Assembly: GCA_963710665.1 (NCBI GenBank)
Contig: CAVQBC010000003.1
Coordinates: forward strand, 620,001 to 684,000
Reading direction: 5' to 3'
Source of the DNA: CAVQBC01 sp963710665
GTDB taxonomy: Bacteria; Actinomycetota; Thermoleophilia; Solirubrobacterales; Solirubrobacteraceae
Length of the DNA stretch: 64,000 nucleotides
Below the pieces are notes generated by a model. It was not told the origin of the DNA and did no database searches. It was given only the letters and a program-made list of their open reading frames with translations. The position numbers and the translations under genes are program-made. Below, piece after piece: positions 45,975-54,444 of this stretch (positions are counted from its first letter, which is position 1; every line of letters begins with the position of its first letter).

Positions 45975-46751
45975 GTGGCACGCGTCCATGCGCTGGAGGC
46001 GACCGGGACGGCGGGCGACCCCGCCGGCCCGGTGCACCGCCTCGATCCCCGCGCGAAGGTGTGCGGTCTGCTCGCGGTCACGCTCGTCGCGGTGTCGGCG
46101 CCGCTGTCGGCCTGGCCGGTGCTCGCGGGCTGCGCCGCGACGCTCGCGGTCGTCGCGGTCGTCGCACGCGTGCCGGCCGCCACGGTGGCGCGGCGGGCGA
46201 GCGTGGTGCTGCCGCTCGTGCTGCTCGCGGCAGTGTCGGTGCCGTTCGTCCGTCACGGCGGCGAGACGTGGGCGGTCGGCCCGCTGGAGGTCTCCGAGGC
46301 CGGGCTCGCCCTGTTCGGCGCGGCGGCGTGCAAGGCGGTGATCGGGACGGTGAGCGCCGTGCTGCTCGGCGCCACCACCGGCTTCCCGGCCACGCTGCGC
46401 GCGCTGCGGGCCCTGCGCGTGCCCGGCCTGCTGGTGCTCATCGCCGGCTTCACCTACCGGTACGCGTTCGTGATCGCCGCCGAGGTGCGCCGCATGCGGA
46501 CCTCGCTGTCGGCGCGCGGCTACCGGCCGCGCACCGCGCTGCAGGCGGCGTCGCTCGGCCGCGTGGCGACCGCGCTGTTCCTGCGCGCGCACGCGCGTGG
46601 CGAGCGCGTCTACGTCGCGATGCTCGCGCGCGGCTGGCGCGGCGCGATGCCCGCCCGGGCGCCGCTCGCCTTCGGCCGCGCCGACGCGCTGTTCCTGGGG
46701 CTCGTCGCCGGCGTGCCCCTCGTCCTGCGGATCGGGGAGGTGGCGGCATGA
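45975..46751 (+). CDS. cbiQ: CbiQ/EcfT transmembrane component
   Basis: Transmembrane coupling protein of 258 residues. It has the HRLDPRAKVCGLLAVTL N-terminal signature, five helices and the two conserved C-terminal ATPase-coupling motifs with Ala-Arg-Gly (LSARGYRPR and MLARGWRGAM). The start is GTG at 45975. The next gene, the ATPase, starts inside its stop (ATGA). Confidence 0.94.
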   Translation: MARVHALEATGTAGDPAGPVHRLDPRAKVCGLLAVTLVAVSAPLSAWPVLAGCAATLAVVAVVARVPAATVARRASVVLPLVLLAAVSVPFVRHGGETWAVGPLEVSEAGLALFGAAACKAVIGTVSAVLLGATTGFPATLRALRALRVPGLLVLIAGFTYRYAFVIAAEVRRMRTSLSARGYRPRTALQAASLGRVATALFLRAHARGERVYVAMLARGWRGAMPARAPLAFGRADALFLGLVAGVPLVLRIGEVAA

Positions 46752-47497
46752 CCTGCACGGTGCGCGCCCGCGGGCTGCGCTTCGGCTACCCCGGCGGCCC
46801 GCCGGTGCTCGACGGGCTCGACCTCGAGGTCGCCCACGGGGAGCGCGTCGCCGTGCTGGGGCCCAACGGCGCCGGCAAGACGACGCTCATGCTCCATCTC
46901 AACGGGCTGCTGCGCGGGTCCGGGGAGCTCGAGGTCGCCGGCCTGCCCGTCGAGCCCCGCACGCTGCCGGCGCTGCGGGCGCGGGTCGGGCTCGTCTTCC
47001 AGGATCCCGACGACCAGCTGTTCATGCCGACCGTCGAGGAGGACGTCGCGTTCGGGCCGCTGAACGCGGGACTCGACCACGCGGAGGTGGACGCGCGCGT
47101 GCGCTGGGCGCTCGCCACCGTGCGGATGGGCGCGGCCGCGGAGCGCGCGCCGCACCAGCTCTCGATGGGCGAGCGCCGGCGGGTGGCGGTGGCGACGGTC
47201 CTCGCCACGCGACCCGAGCTGCTGGTGCTCGACGAGCCCTCCGCGAACCTCGACCCGCGTGCCCGCCGCGAGCTGCTCGAGGTGCTCGCCGGGCTCGACG
47301 GCACGCTCCTCGTCGTCACCCACGACCTGCCGTTCGCCGCGCAGCTGTGCGAGCGCTCGGTCGTGCTCGCGGGCGGGCGCATCGCCGCCGACGGGGCGAC
47401 CGCCGAGCTGCTCGCCGACCCCGGCCTGCTGGCGCGTCACGACCTCGAGCTGCCCGCCGGGTTCGACCCGGCGCGCGTGGAGCAGATGGCGGCCTGA
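46748..47497 (+). CDS. cbiO: CbiO/EcfA ATPase component
   Basis: ABC ATPase of 249 residues. Walker A GPNGAGKTTLM, Q-loop VGLVFQDPDDQLF (the ECF-type D-D-Q-L-F), signature LSMGERRRVAVA, Walker B LLVLDEPSANLDP and the switch histidine VTHDLPFA. Unusually the signature reads LSMGER instead of LSGGQ, common in some ECF ATPases. Last gene of the metal cluster. Single ATPase: a homodimer is expected. Confidence 0.95.
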   Translation: MTCTVRARGLRFGYPGGPPVLDGLDLEVAHGERVAVLGPNGAGKTTLMLHLNGLLRGSGELEVAGLPVEPRTLPALRARVGLVFQDPDDQLFMPTVEEDVAFGPLNAGLDHAEVDARVRWALATVRMGAAAERAPHQLSMGERRRVAVATVLATRPELLVLDEPSANLDPRARRELLEVLAGLDGTLLVVTHDLPFAAQLCERSVVLAGGRIAADGATAELLADPGLLARHDLELPAGFDPARVEQMAA

Positions 47498-47608
47498 GTC
47501 CGCAAGCGTCACGGAACAGGCGCGGACCGTGAAAGAGTGCTCAAGCATCTGCGAGCAGGTGCCGATGTTGCACCGGTCGCGCCCCGGACGTGCCACCCTC
47601 GTCCCTCG

Positions 47609-49840
47609 ATGCCGAACCGCCACCAGCCCGCCGTGCTCGCCGGCCGCGCCGACCGCCTCTTCGCGCTGTCGCCGGACCTGCTCGGCGCCGCCACTCCCGA
47701 GGGCCGGCTGGTGTCGGTCAACCCCGCGTGGGAGGCGCTGCTCGGCTGGACCGAGGAGGAGCTGCTCAGCACCCCCTACCTCGACCTCGTCCACCCCGAC
47801 GACCGTGACGAGGCCGCGGCGTTCGCGGAACGCCTCGCCCAGGGGACGGCCGGCGCGCACGCGGAGATCGAGCTGCGGGTGCGCACGCGCGCGGAGGACC
47901 ACCGCCGCATCCTGTTCAGCGCCGTCGCCGCGCCCGATGAACCGGCCGTGTACCTGTCGGGCAAGGACGTCACCGAGCGCCACGCGGTCGAGGCGGCGCT
48001 GCGCGCGTCCGACCAGCGCTACGAGGCGGTCACCCAGGCGACCAGCGACGCGATCGTGTCCGCCGACGCCGACGGGCGCATCATCTTCTGGAACGCGGCC
48101 GCCGAGGGCACGTTCGGCTGGCGCGAGGAGGAGGTGCTCGGCAGCGACCTGACGGTGCTCATGCCCGAGCGCCACCGCGCGGCCCACCGAGCGGGCATGG
48201 CGCGGTTCCTCGCCACCGGCGAGTCGCGGGTCATCGGGACGACCCTCGCGATCGAGGGGCTCCGGCGCGACGGCAGCGAGTTCCCCATCGAGCTGTCGAT
48301 CGGCACGTGGGAGCAGGGCGGGCGCCCGTACTTCACCGCGATGGTGCGCGACGTCTCGGACCGCGTGGACGCGCGCAACGCGCTGCGCCAGGCGGAGAAG
48401 CGCTTCGCGGCGGCGTTCGAGAGCGCCGCCGTGGGGCTCGCGCTCGTGGCGCCCGACGGGGAGATGTTGCGCACCAACCGCGCGCTCGCCGAGCTGACGG
48501 GGTGGTCGCACCCGGACCTGCTCGAGTCCGACCTCGCGTCGCTCACCCACCCCGAGGACCGGGGCGCCGACGCCGCGGCGATGGCCGCCATGCTCGCCGG
48601 GCAGACCCGCCGGCTGGCCACCGAGCGGCGCTTCGTGCGCCGCGACGGCACGGTCATCCACGTCCGCATCAACCTGTCGCTGATCCGCGACGTCGACGAC
48701 ACCCCGCTGCACTTCGTCGCGCAGATCGAGGACGTCACCGAGCGCCGGCGCATGGTGGAGGCGCTGACGCTCTCGCAGGCCCGCTACAAGGGGCTCGTCG
48801 GCAACCTGCCGGACTCGATCATCACGCTCTACGACCACGACCTGCGGATGCTGATCGTCGAGGGCGGCCACCTCGCGCGCCTCGGCATCCAGGCCGGCGA
48901 CCTCGAGGGCAGGCTGCTCAGCGAGTACCTCCCGCCGGAGACGTTCGCCGAGGTGGCGCCGCACTACCGGGCCGCGCTGGCCGGCGAGCGCCGCGACTTC
49001 GACACGCGCACCCCCGACGGCTCGGTCCTCTACTGGGCCCAGACGGTGCCGCTCCGCGACGATGCCGGGGCGGTCATCGGCGGCATGGCGGTCGCGCGCG
49101 ACGTCACCGCGCAGCGCGCCGCCGAGTGCGCGCTGGCGGAGCGCAACCGCGACCTCGAGCGCTCCAACGCCGAGCTCGAGCAGTTCGCCTACGTCGCCTC
49201 GCACGACCTCTCCGAGCCGCTGCGCATGGTCTCGAGCTACCTGCAGCTGCTGCGCCGCCGCTACCACGGCGCGCTCGACGAGGACGCCGACGCATTCATC
49301 GACTTCGCGGTCGACGGCGCCGCCCGGATGCAGTCGCTGATCGAGGACCTGCTCGCGTATTCGCGCGCCGGCCGCAGCGAGCGCCCGCCCGAGCCGGTCG
49401 ACACCGAGCGGCTCGTGACCGGGGTGGTCGACCTGCTGCACGTCGGCGAGGCGGTGGACCTCGGGCCGCTGCCGCCGGTGCAGGGCGACGCCTACGCGCT
49501 CGGGCAGCTCTTCCAGAACCTGATCGGCAACGCGATCAAGTTCGTGCCCGAGGACCGCGAGCCGCACGTGGAGGTCACCGCCGAGCCCGAGCCGGAGGCG
49601 CCGGCGTGGCGCTTCACGATCGCCGACAACGGCATCGGCATCGACCCCCGCCACGCCGAGCGCATCTTCCGCATGTTCCAGCGCCTGCACGGCCGCGACG
49701 AGTTCCCCGGGACCGGCATCGGCCTGGCGATCGCCAAGAAGGTCGTCGAGCGCCACGGCGGGGAGATCTGGACCGAGCCCCGCGACGACGGCGGCACGCG
49801 CTTCTGCTTCACGCTCCCGGAGGCCCACGCGACGCCATGA
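47609..49840 (+). CDS. Multi-PAS sensor histidine kinase
   Basis: A 743-residue soluble kinase without membrane segments. Four PAS domains in tandem: ~10-130 (LVSVNPAWEALLGWTEEELL), ~140-265 (IIFWNAAAEGTFGWREEEVL), ~270-395 (MLRTNRALAELTGWSHPDLL) and ~400-515. A phytochrome-type HisKA follows (EQFAYVASHDLSEPLRMVSS; His in ASHDL), then HATPase with N box NLIGNAIKF, G1 DNGIGID and G2 GTGIGLAIAKKVV. There is no cysteine bilin site, so the input is unknown. The start at 47609 is preferred over the GTG at 47537. It overlaps the response regulator by 4 bases. Confidence 0.93.
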   Translation: MPNRHQPAVLAGRADRLFALSPDLLGAATPEGRLVSVNPAWEALLGWTEEELLSTPYLDLVHPDDRDEAAAFAERLAQGTAGAHAEIELRVRTRAEDHRRILFSAVAAPDEPAVYLSGKDVTERHAVEAALRASDQRYEAVTQATSDAIVSADADGRIIFWNAAAEGTFGWREEEVLGSDLTVLMPERHRAAHRAGMARFLATGESRVIGTTLAIEGLRRDGSEFPIELSIGTWEQGGRPYFTAMVRDVSDRVDARNALRQAEKRFAAAFESAAVGLALVAPDGEMLRTNRALAELTGWSHPDLLESDLASLTHPEDRGADAAAMAAMLAGQTRRLATERRFVRRDGTVIHVRINLSLIRDVDDTPLHFVAQIEDVTERRRMVEALTLSQARYKGLVGNLPDSIITLYDHDLRMLIVEGGHLARLGIQAGDLEGRLLSEYLPPETFAEVAPHYRAALAGERRDFDTRTPDGSVLYWAQTVPLRDDAGAVIGGMAVARDVTAQRAAECALAERNRDLERSNAELEQFAYVASHDLSEPLRMVSSYLQLLRRRYHGALDEDADAFIDFAVDGAARMQSLIEDLLAYSRAGRSERPPEPVDTERLVTGVVDLLHVGEAVDLGPLPPVQGDAYALGQLFQNLIGNAIKFVPEDREPHVEVTAEPEPEAPAWRFTIADNGIGIDPRHAERIFRMFQRLHGRDEFPGTGIGLAIAKKVVERHGGEIWTEPRDDGGTRFCFTLPEAHATP

Positions 49841-50274
49841 CCCGGACGGCGCGCGTGCTCCTGGTGGAGGACAACCCGGGCGACGTCGTCCTGACGCGCG
49901 AGGCGCTGCGCACCGCGGAGATCGACTGCGAGCTCACCGCGGTCGGCGACGGCGAGGCGGCGATCGCCTTCCTGCGGCGCGAGGGCTCCTACGACGGCGC
50001 CGCCCGCCCCGACCTCGTGCTCTCCGACCTCAACCTCCCCAAGCGCGACGGTCGCGAGGTGCTCGAGGAGATCCGGCGGGACCCCGACCTGCGCGCGATC
50101 CCGGTGGTGATGCTGACCACGTCCTCGTCCGCGGTGGACGTCGCGTCGTGCTACGCCCGGGGCGCGAACTCCTACGTCGTCAAGCCCCGCGACCTCGACG
50201 GCTTCACCGACGTGATCCACGCGATCAACCGCTTCTGGCTGGGGGTGGCGCGCCTGCCCGACGGTATACGCTGA
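49837..50274 (+). CDS. Rcp1-type single-domain response regulator
   Basis: A 145-residue receiver-only regulator with LLVEDNPGDVVLTREAL (acidic pocket), phosphorylation Asp in LVLSDLNLPKRDG, VVMLTTSS (switch Thr/Ser) and VVKPRDLDGF (Lys). No output domain, like the cyanobacterial phytochrome partner Rcp1. Start codon overlaps the kinase stop, so it is the cognate partner. Output would be through protein interaction. Confidence 0.95.
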   Translation: MTRTARVLLVEDNPGDVVLTREALRTAEIDCELTAVGDGEAAIAFLRREGSYDGAARPDLVLSDLNLPKRDGREVLEEIRRDPDLRAIPVVMLTTSSSAVDVASCYARGANSYVVKPRDLDGFTDVIHAINRFWLGVARLPDGIR

Positions 50275-50279
50275 GTCGC

Positions 50280-51734
50280 ATGCCCGACGTCGCGATGCCC
50301 CGCCTGTCCGACTCGATGGAGGAGGGCACGATCCTCAAGTGGCTGAAGTCCGACGGGGACGAGGTGCAGCGGGGCGACGAGCTGGTCGAGATCGAGACCG
50401 ACAAGGCCAACATGACCTACGAGGCCGACCAGGCCGGCGTGCTCTCGATCGTGGCCAAGGAGGGGGACACGCTGCCGGTCGGCGAGACGATCGCGCGGAT
50501 CGGCGAGGCTGCCGAGGATTCCCCGTCGGGCGGCGGCGAGGCGGAGGAGCCCGGCGAGGCGGAACAGCCCGCCGGTGAGGAGGAGGGCGGCGGCGAGGAG
50601 GAGCAGGCGCAGGCCGCGGAGCCCGCGCAGGAGACCGCCACCGAGGAGGCGGAGGAGCCCGAGGAGGCCGCGACCGCCAACGGCAAGCCCGCGGAGCGCC
50701 CCGAGCCGGCGCCCGCGCCGTCCGGCGAGTCCCGCGAGGGCAACGGCGACGGCCGCGTGAAGGCCTCGCCGGTGGCCCGCCGTATGGCCCGCGAGCTCGG
50801 GCTCGAGCTCGCCGCGCTGGAGGGCACCGGCCCCGGCGGGCGGATCGTCAAGGCCGACGTGGAGGCCGCCGCGAGCGGCGACGGGCAGGCCGCCGAGGCG
50901 GACGTGGAGGCGCCCGCGGAGGCCGAGGCCGCGCCGGCCGATGCCGCGCCCGCGGAGGAGGCCCCCGCGGAGGAGGCCCCCGCGCCGGCCGCGGAGAAGG
51001 CCGAGGTGCCGCCGCCGGTCGTCGCGGACGAGGGGCAGACCGGCCGCGGCGAGGTCACCCACGAGGACCTCTCCCGCCTGCAGCAGACCGTCGCGCGCCG
51101 CATGGCCGAGTCCAAGGCCACCGCCCCGGAGTTCGTCCTCAACGCCGAGGCCGACATGGAGGAGGCGGTCGAGCTGCGCAAGCAGCTCAAGGCCGCGGCC
51201 GGCGATGCCCCCGCGCCCTCCTACAACGACTTCGTGGTCAAGGCCGCCGCGCTCGCGCTGCTCGAGTTCCCGCGCGCGAACGGCGCCTACCGCGACGGGA
51301 AGTTCGAGCTGTACTCGCGCGTCAACGTCGGCGTCGCGGTGGCCGGCCAGGACGCGCTCATCGTCCCCACGATCTTCGACGCCGACCGCAAGTCGCTCGG
51401 TCAGATCGCGCGCGAGAGCCGCGCGGTCGCCGAGCGCGCGCGGGCCGGGGCGATCACACCGCCCGAGCTGTCGGCGGGGACGTTCTCGGTCTCGAACCTC
51501 GGGATGTTCGGGATCAAGAGCTTCACCGCGGTCATCAACCCGCCGCAGGCCGCGATCCTCGCGGTCGGCTCGCTCGACCAGGTCCCGGTCGTGCGTGACG
51601 GCGAGGTCGTGGTCCGCCACGTCATGGCGCTCACGCTGACCTGCGACCACCGCATCCTCTACGGCGCCGACGCCGCCCAGTTCCTCAGCCGCATCCGCGA
51701 GCGGCTCGAGAACCCGCTGAGCCTCGCGCTCTAG
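50280..51734 (+). CDS. Dihydrolipoamide acyltransferase (E2), plastid/cyanobacterial-type active site
   Basis: E2 of a 2-oxoacid dehydrogenase, probably pyruvate, completing the E1 pair at 37.8-40.1 kb. The 484-residue protein has one lipoyl domain (Lys42 in EIETDKANM), a long Glu/Ala/Pro linker (~85-160), an E1/E3-binding domain (ASPVARRMARELGLELAALE), a second acidic linker and the catalytic domain. The active site reads CDHRILYGADAAQFL, with Tyr where most E2s have Asp (HRxxDG); a Tyr at this place is also found in plastid and cyanobacterial PDH E2. It follows the response regulator by 5 bases, not an E1 gene. Confidence 0.92.
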   Translation: MPDVAMPRLSDSMEEGTILKWLKSDGDEVQRGDELVEIETDKANMTYEADQAGVLSIVAKEGDTLPVGETIARIGEAAEDSPSGGGEAEEPGEAEQPAGEEEGGGEEEQAQAAEPAQETATEEAEEPEEAATANGKPAERPEPAPAPSGESREGNGDGRVKASPVARRMARELGLELAALEGTGPGGRIVKADVEAAASGDGQAAEADVEAPAEAEAAPADAAPAEEAPAEEAPAPAAEKAEVPPPVVADEGQTGRGEVTHEDLSRLQQTVARRMAESKATAPEFVLNAEADMEEAVELRKQLKAAAGDAPAPSYNDFVVKAAALALLEFPRANGAYRDGKFELYSRVNVGVAVAGQDALIVPTIFDADRKSLGQIARESRAVAERARAGAITPPELSAGTFSVSNLGMFGIKSFTAVINPPQAAILAVGSLDQVPVVRDGEVVVRHVMALTLTCDHRILYGADAAQFLSRIRERLENPLSLAL

Positions 51735-51822
51735 CTGCCGCTCAGGAACCTCCCAGGCGCCCCGCAGGCGACTGCCAGCGTCCGCGCCGATGCTCGGGCG
51801 AACCACGAGCAAGGGAGCGAGC

Positions 51823-52548
51823 ATGCGCGACGATCATCGACTCAGCCGCCGCCAGGCCCTGGGCGTCCTCGGGAGTCTCGGGACGGGCGCCGCGCTGGGC
51901 GTCACCCGCCTCGGCGGTGCCGCGGGAACGGCGGAGGCGGCCGCCGTCTGCGTCCTCAGCCCGGAGGTCACCGAGGGCCCGTACTGGATCGACAACCGCC
52001 TGACCCGGCGCGACATCACCGAGCACCGGCCGGGCCTGCCGCTCGAGCTGGTCCTCACCGTCCAGGACGCACGCACCTGCGAGCCGATCGAGGGCGCCGA
52101 CGTCGAGATCTGGCACTGCGACGCCGCCGGCGTCTACTCCGGCTTCGAGAGCGCCTCGCAGGGCGGCGGCGGCGCGCCCGGCGCCCAGCCGTCGCCGACC
52201 GACGCGGAGCGCTACCTGCGCGGGCACCAGCGCGCCGGAGCCGAGGGCCGCGTCCGCTTTCACACGATCTACCCGGGCTGGTACAGCGGGCGTACGCCGC
52301 ACATCCACCTGAAGGTCCACGCCGGCGGCGACGTCGTGCACACCGGGCAGCTGTTCTTCCCCGAGTCCGTGACCGCCGCCGTCTACCGGCGGGCGCCGTA
52401 TCGCTCGCACGGCCGGCCCGACACGAGCCACGCCGCCGACCGGATCTACGCGCAGGCGGGCCGGTCGCGGGCGACGCTGCGGATCGCGCGGCGACGCCAC
52501 GGACGCAAGGGCTACCGCGGGACGATCGCTCTCGGGGTGGCGACCTAG
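51823..52548 (+). CDS. Tat-exported intradiol ring-cleavage dioxygenase-like protein
   Basis: A 241-residue protein with a twin-arginine signal (LSRRQALGVLGSLG followed by a hydrophobic region to ~40) and one intradiol dioxygenase domain. The non-haem iron ligands are visible: Tyr105 (AAGVYSGF), Tyr154 (PGWYSG), His160 and His162 (RTPHIHLKV). VEIWHCDAAG is the family signature. Export by Tat fits a metal cofactor inserted before secretion. It is not in a catabolic operon; the physiological substrate is unknown. Compared with catechol dioxygenases the N-terminal dimerisation domain is missing. Confidence 0.88.
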   Translation: MRDDHRLSRRQALGVLGSLGTGAALGVTRLGGAAGTAEAAAVCVLSPEVTEGPYWIDNRLTRRDITEHRPGLPLELVLTVQDARTCEPIEGADVEIWHCDAAGVYSGFESASQGGGGAPGAQPSPTDAERYLRGHQRAGAEGRVRFHTIYPGWYSGRTPHIHLKVHAGGDVVHTGQLFFPESVTAAVYRRAPYRSHGRPDTSHAADRIYAQAGRSRATLRIARRRHGRKGYRGTIALGVAT

Positions 52549-53162
52549 CCGAACCCGCCGTGGCGCCGGTAGGCGTCGTTCGGCATGCGGTCGGGATCGA
52601 GCGTGACGCCGGCGGGGCGCTGCCCGGTGCGCACGAACAGGCACAGCGAGCGGGTGGGCTCGGGCCCGGGGACGCAGCCGCGGTAGAGGTCCTCCTCGAT
52701 CCGCATGAGGTCGGTGCCGCCGAGCGCCTCCTCGTACTCGCGCGCCGAGGCGCTCACGTAGGCGTGGACCGCGGCGAAGGCGGCCGCGCGGTCCGCCTGC
52801 TCGCCCGCGACCGCGGGCCGATGGAGCAGGCCTGCGGCCAGCAGCGACGCGCACACGGCCCACAGGAGCACCGTGCCCGCGTAGTCGTCGGCGATCGCCT
52901 TCGGGAGGTCGGGGCGCCACCGGCGCAGGAGCCGCCGGCCGACGAGCGGCCCGACGACCGCGATGCAGAACAGGTTCGCGAACCCGGCCAGCAGCGCGCC
53001 GGGTACGAAGCCGCCCGGCCCGGACCCGTAGAACGGCAGCTCGGAGAGCAGCACGCCGTCGACGAAGGTGAGCGCGAAGAACGTCGGCCACAGCCACGCG
53101 CCGCGCATCCGCCAGCGCAGGCGGGTCCACCACAGGCGCTCGACCTGCCCGCTGCCGGCCAT
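52545..53162 (-). CDS. Hypothetical membrane protein
   Basis: A 205-residue protein I do not recognise. Three hydrophobic segments: WLWPTFFALTFVDGVLL, VPGALLAGFANLFCIAVVGPL and GTVLLWAVCASLLAAGLLHR. A soluble C-terminal part (~120-205) has AAFAAVHAYVSASAREYEEA and two cysteines (YRGCVPGPE, SLCLFVRT). It overlaps the convergent dioxygenase gene by 4 bases. Topology suggests a membrane anchor with an extracellular C-terminal domain. Function unknown. Confidence 0.7.
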   Translation of the reverse strand: MAGSGQVERLWWTRLRWRMRGAWLWPTFFALTFVDGVLLSELPFYGSGPGGFVPGALLAGFANLFCIAVVGPLVGRRLLRRWRPDLPKAIADDYAGTVLLWAVCASLLAAGLLHRPAVAGEQADRAAAFAAVHAYVSASAREYEEALGGTDLMRIEEDLYRGCVPGPEPTRSLCLFVRTGQRPAGVTLDPDRMPNDAYRRHGGFG

Positions 53163-53335
53163 GTCCGCCAGCGTAGTCCACTACGCTTGCGCCCGACAGC
53201 GCTCAGACGGGGCCGGCGGCCGACCTCTGACGGAAGCTGTCCCATAGCGTCAGCGTCTTGCCCGCGGAGACCCCGGGGCGGACGAAGTGAGGCGAGCCGC
53301 CGGCGATCCCGGGGGTGCGCGACACGAAAGGTTGG

Positions 53336-54442
53336 ATGCGCCACATGGCGACCGAAGCTGCTCACCAGGCGGGTGACGTCCCCGAGGACGTCACGGAGCA
53401 CCTGACCCTCGAGGACCGGGTCGGGCTCCTGCGGGCGATGCTCTTCATGCGGGGCATCGAGGAGCGGGCCATGACCCTGTACCGCCAGGGCAAGGTCCCC
53501 GGCTCGTTCTACGACGGCTACGGCCAGGAGGCCGTCTCGGCCGGCGCGGCATGGGCGATGAGCGCGCGCGACCGCCTCTGCGTCCTGCACCGCGACCTCG
53601 CCGCGCACGTGATCCGGGGCGTCACGCCGGCGCGGATCTTCGCCCAGTACATGGGGCGCGAAGGCGGAATCACCGGCGGCCGCGACGGCAACGTGCACTT
53701 CGGCGACCGGACGCTCGGCTGCGTCGGGATGGTCTCGATGCTGCCCGACATGATGCTCGTGGCCACGGGCCTCGGGATGGCCTTCAAGCTGCGCGGCGAG
53801 CAGCGCGTGGCGCTGACGTGGTTCGGCGACGGCTCGACCTCGCGCGGGGACTTCCACGAGGCGATGAACTGGGCGGGCGTGCAGCGCCTTCCCGTGATCT
53901 TCGTGCTGGAGAACAACCAGTACGCGTACTCGACGCCGCTCGACCAGCAGTTCGCGGTGGACCCCGTCCATCGCGCGGAGGCCTACGGCTTCCCGGGCGT
54001 GTCGGTCGACGGCAACGACTGCGAGGCGATGTTCGAGGCCACGCGGCGGGCGCGCGAGCGCGCGCTGGCGGGCGATGGTCCGACGCTCATCGAGGCGGTC
54101 ACGATGCGCATGCACGGGCACGCCGCGCACGACGACATGAAGTACGTCCCCACCGAGCAGGTCGAGGAGTGGCGCCGCAAGGACCCGATCGACCGCCAGG
54201 TGCGGCGCCTGGAGGCGCTCGGCGCCGACGTCGGCCGGGTGCGCGAGGAGGTCGCGACCGCGATCGAGGCGGGCGTCGAGGAGGCGCTGGCGATGCCGAT
54301 GCCCGACGGCGCGACGGCGACGGACCGCGTCTTCGCCGACGAGCCCGCGCTCCTCGAGGACGGGCTGGCGCCATGGAGCGGCTTCCGCGACGGCGGCGGC
54401 CCGGGCCCGGCGCGCCCGGCGCGCCCGGCCGGAGCGGCCTGA
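53336..54442 (+). CDS. 2-Oxoacid dehydrogenase E1 alpha subunit, second set
   Basis: ThDP-dependent E1 alpha of a second complex, 368 residues. It has MRGIEERAMTLYRQGKVPGS, FYDGYGQEAVSAGAAWAM, ThDP motif FGDGSTSRGDFHEAMNWAGV ending NN, and MRMHGHAAHDDMKYVP, where the pyruvate-type YRYRGHSMSDP is replaced. That makes branched-chain or acetoin/other 2-oxoacid substrates possible. An ATG at 53336 has AAAGG 5 bases upstream; ATG at 53345 is the alternative. E1 beta follows after 2 bases and E2 overlaps E1 beta, so this is a complete operon. Confidence 0.92.
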   Translation: MRHMATEAAHQAGDVPEDVTEHLTLEDRVGLLRAMLFMRGIEERAMTLYRQGKVPGSFYDGYGQEAVSAGAAWAMSARDRLCVLHRDLAAHVIRGVTPARIFAQYMGREGGITGGRDGNVHFGDRTLGCVGMVSMLPDMMLVATGLGMAFKLRGEQRVALTWFGDGSTSRGDFHEAMNWAGVQRLPVIFVLENNQYAYSTPLDQQFAVDPVHRAEAYGFPGVSVDGNDCEAMFEATRRARERALAGDGPTLIEAVTMRMHGHAAHDDMKYVPTEQVEEWRRKDPIDRQVRRLEALGADVGRVREEVATAIEAGVEEALAMPMPDGATATDRVFADEPALLEDGLAPWSGFRDGGGPGPARPARPAGAA

Positions 54443-54444
54443 CA

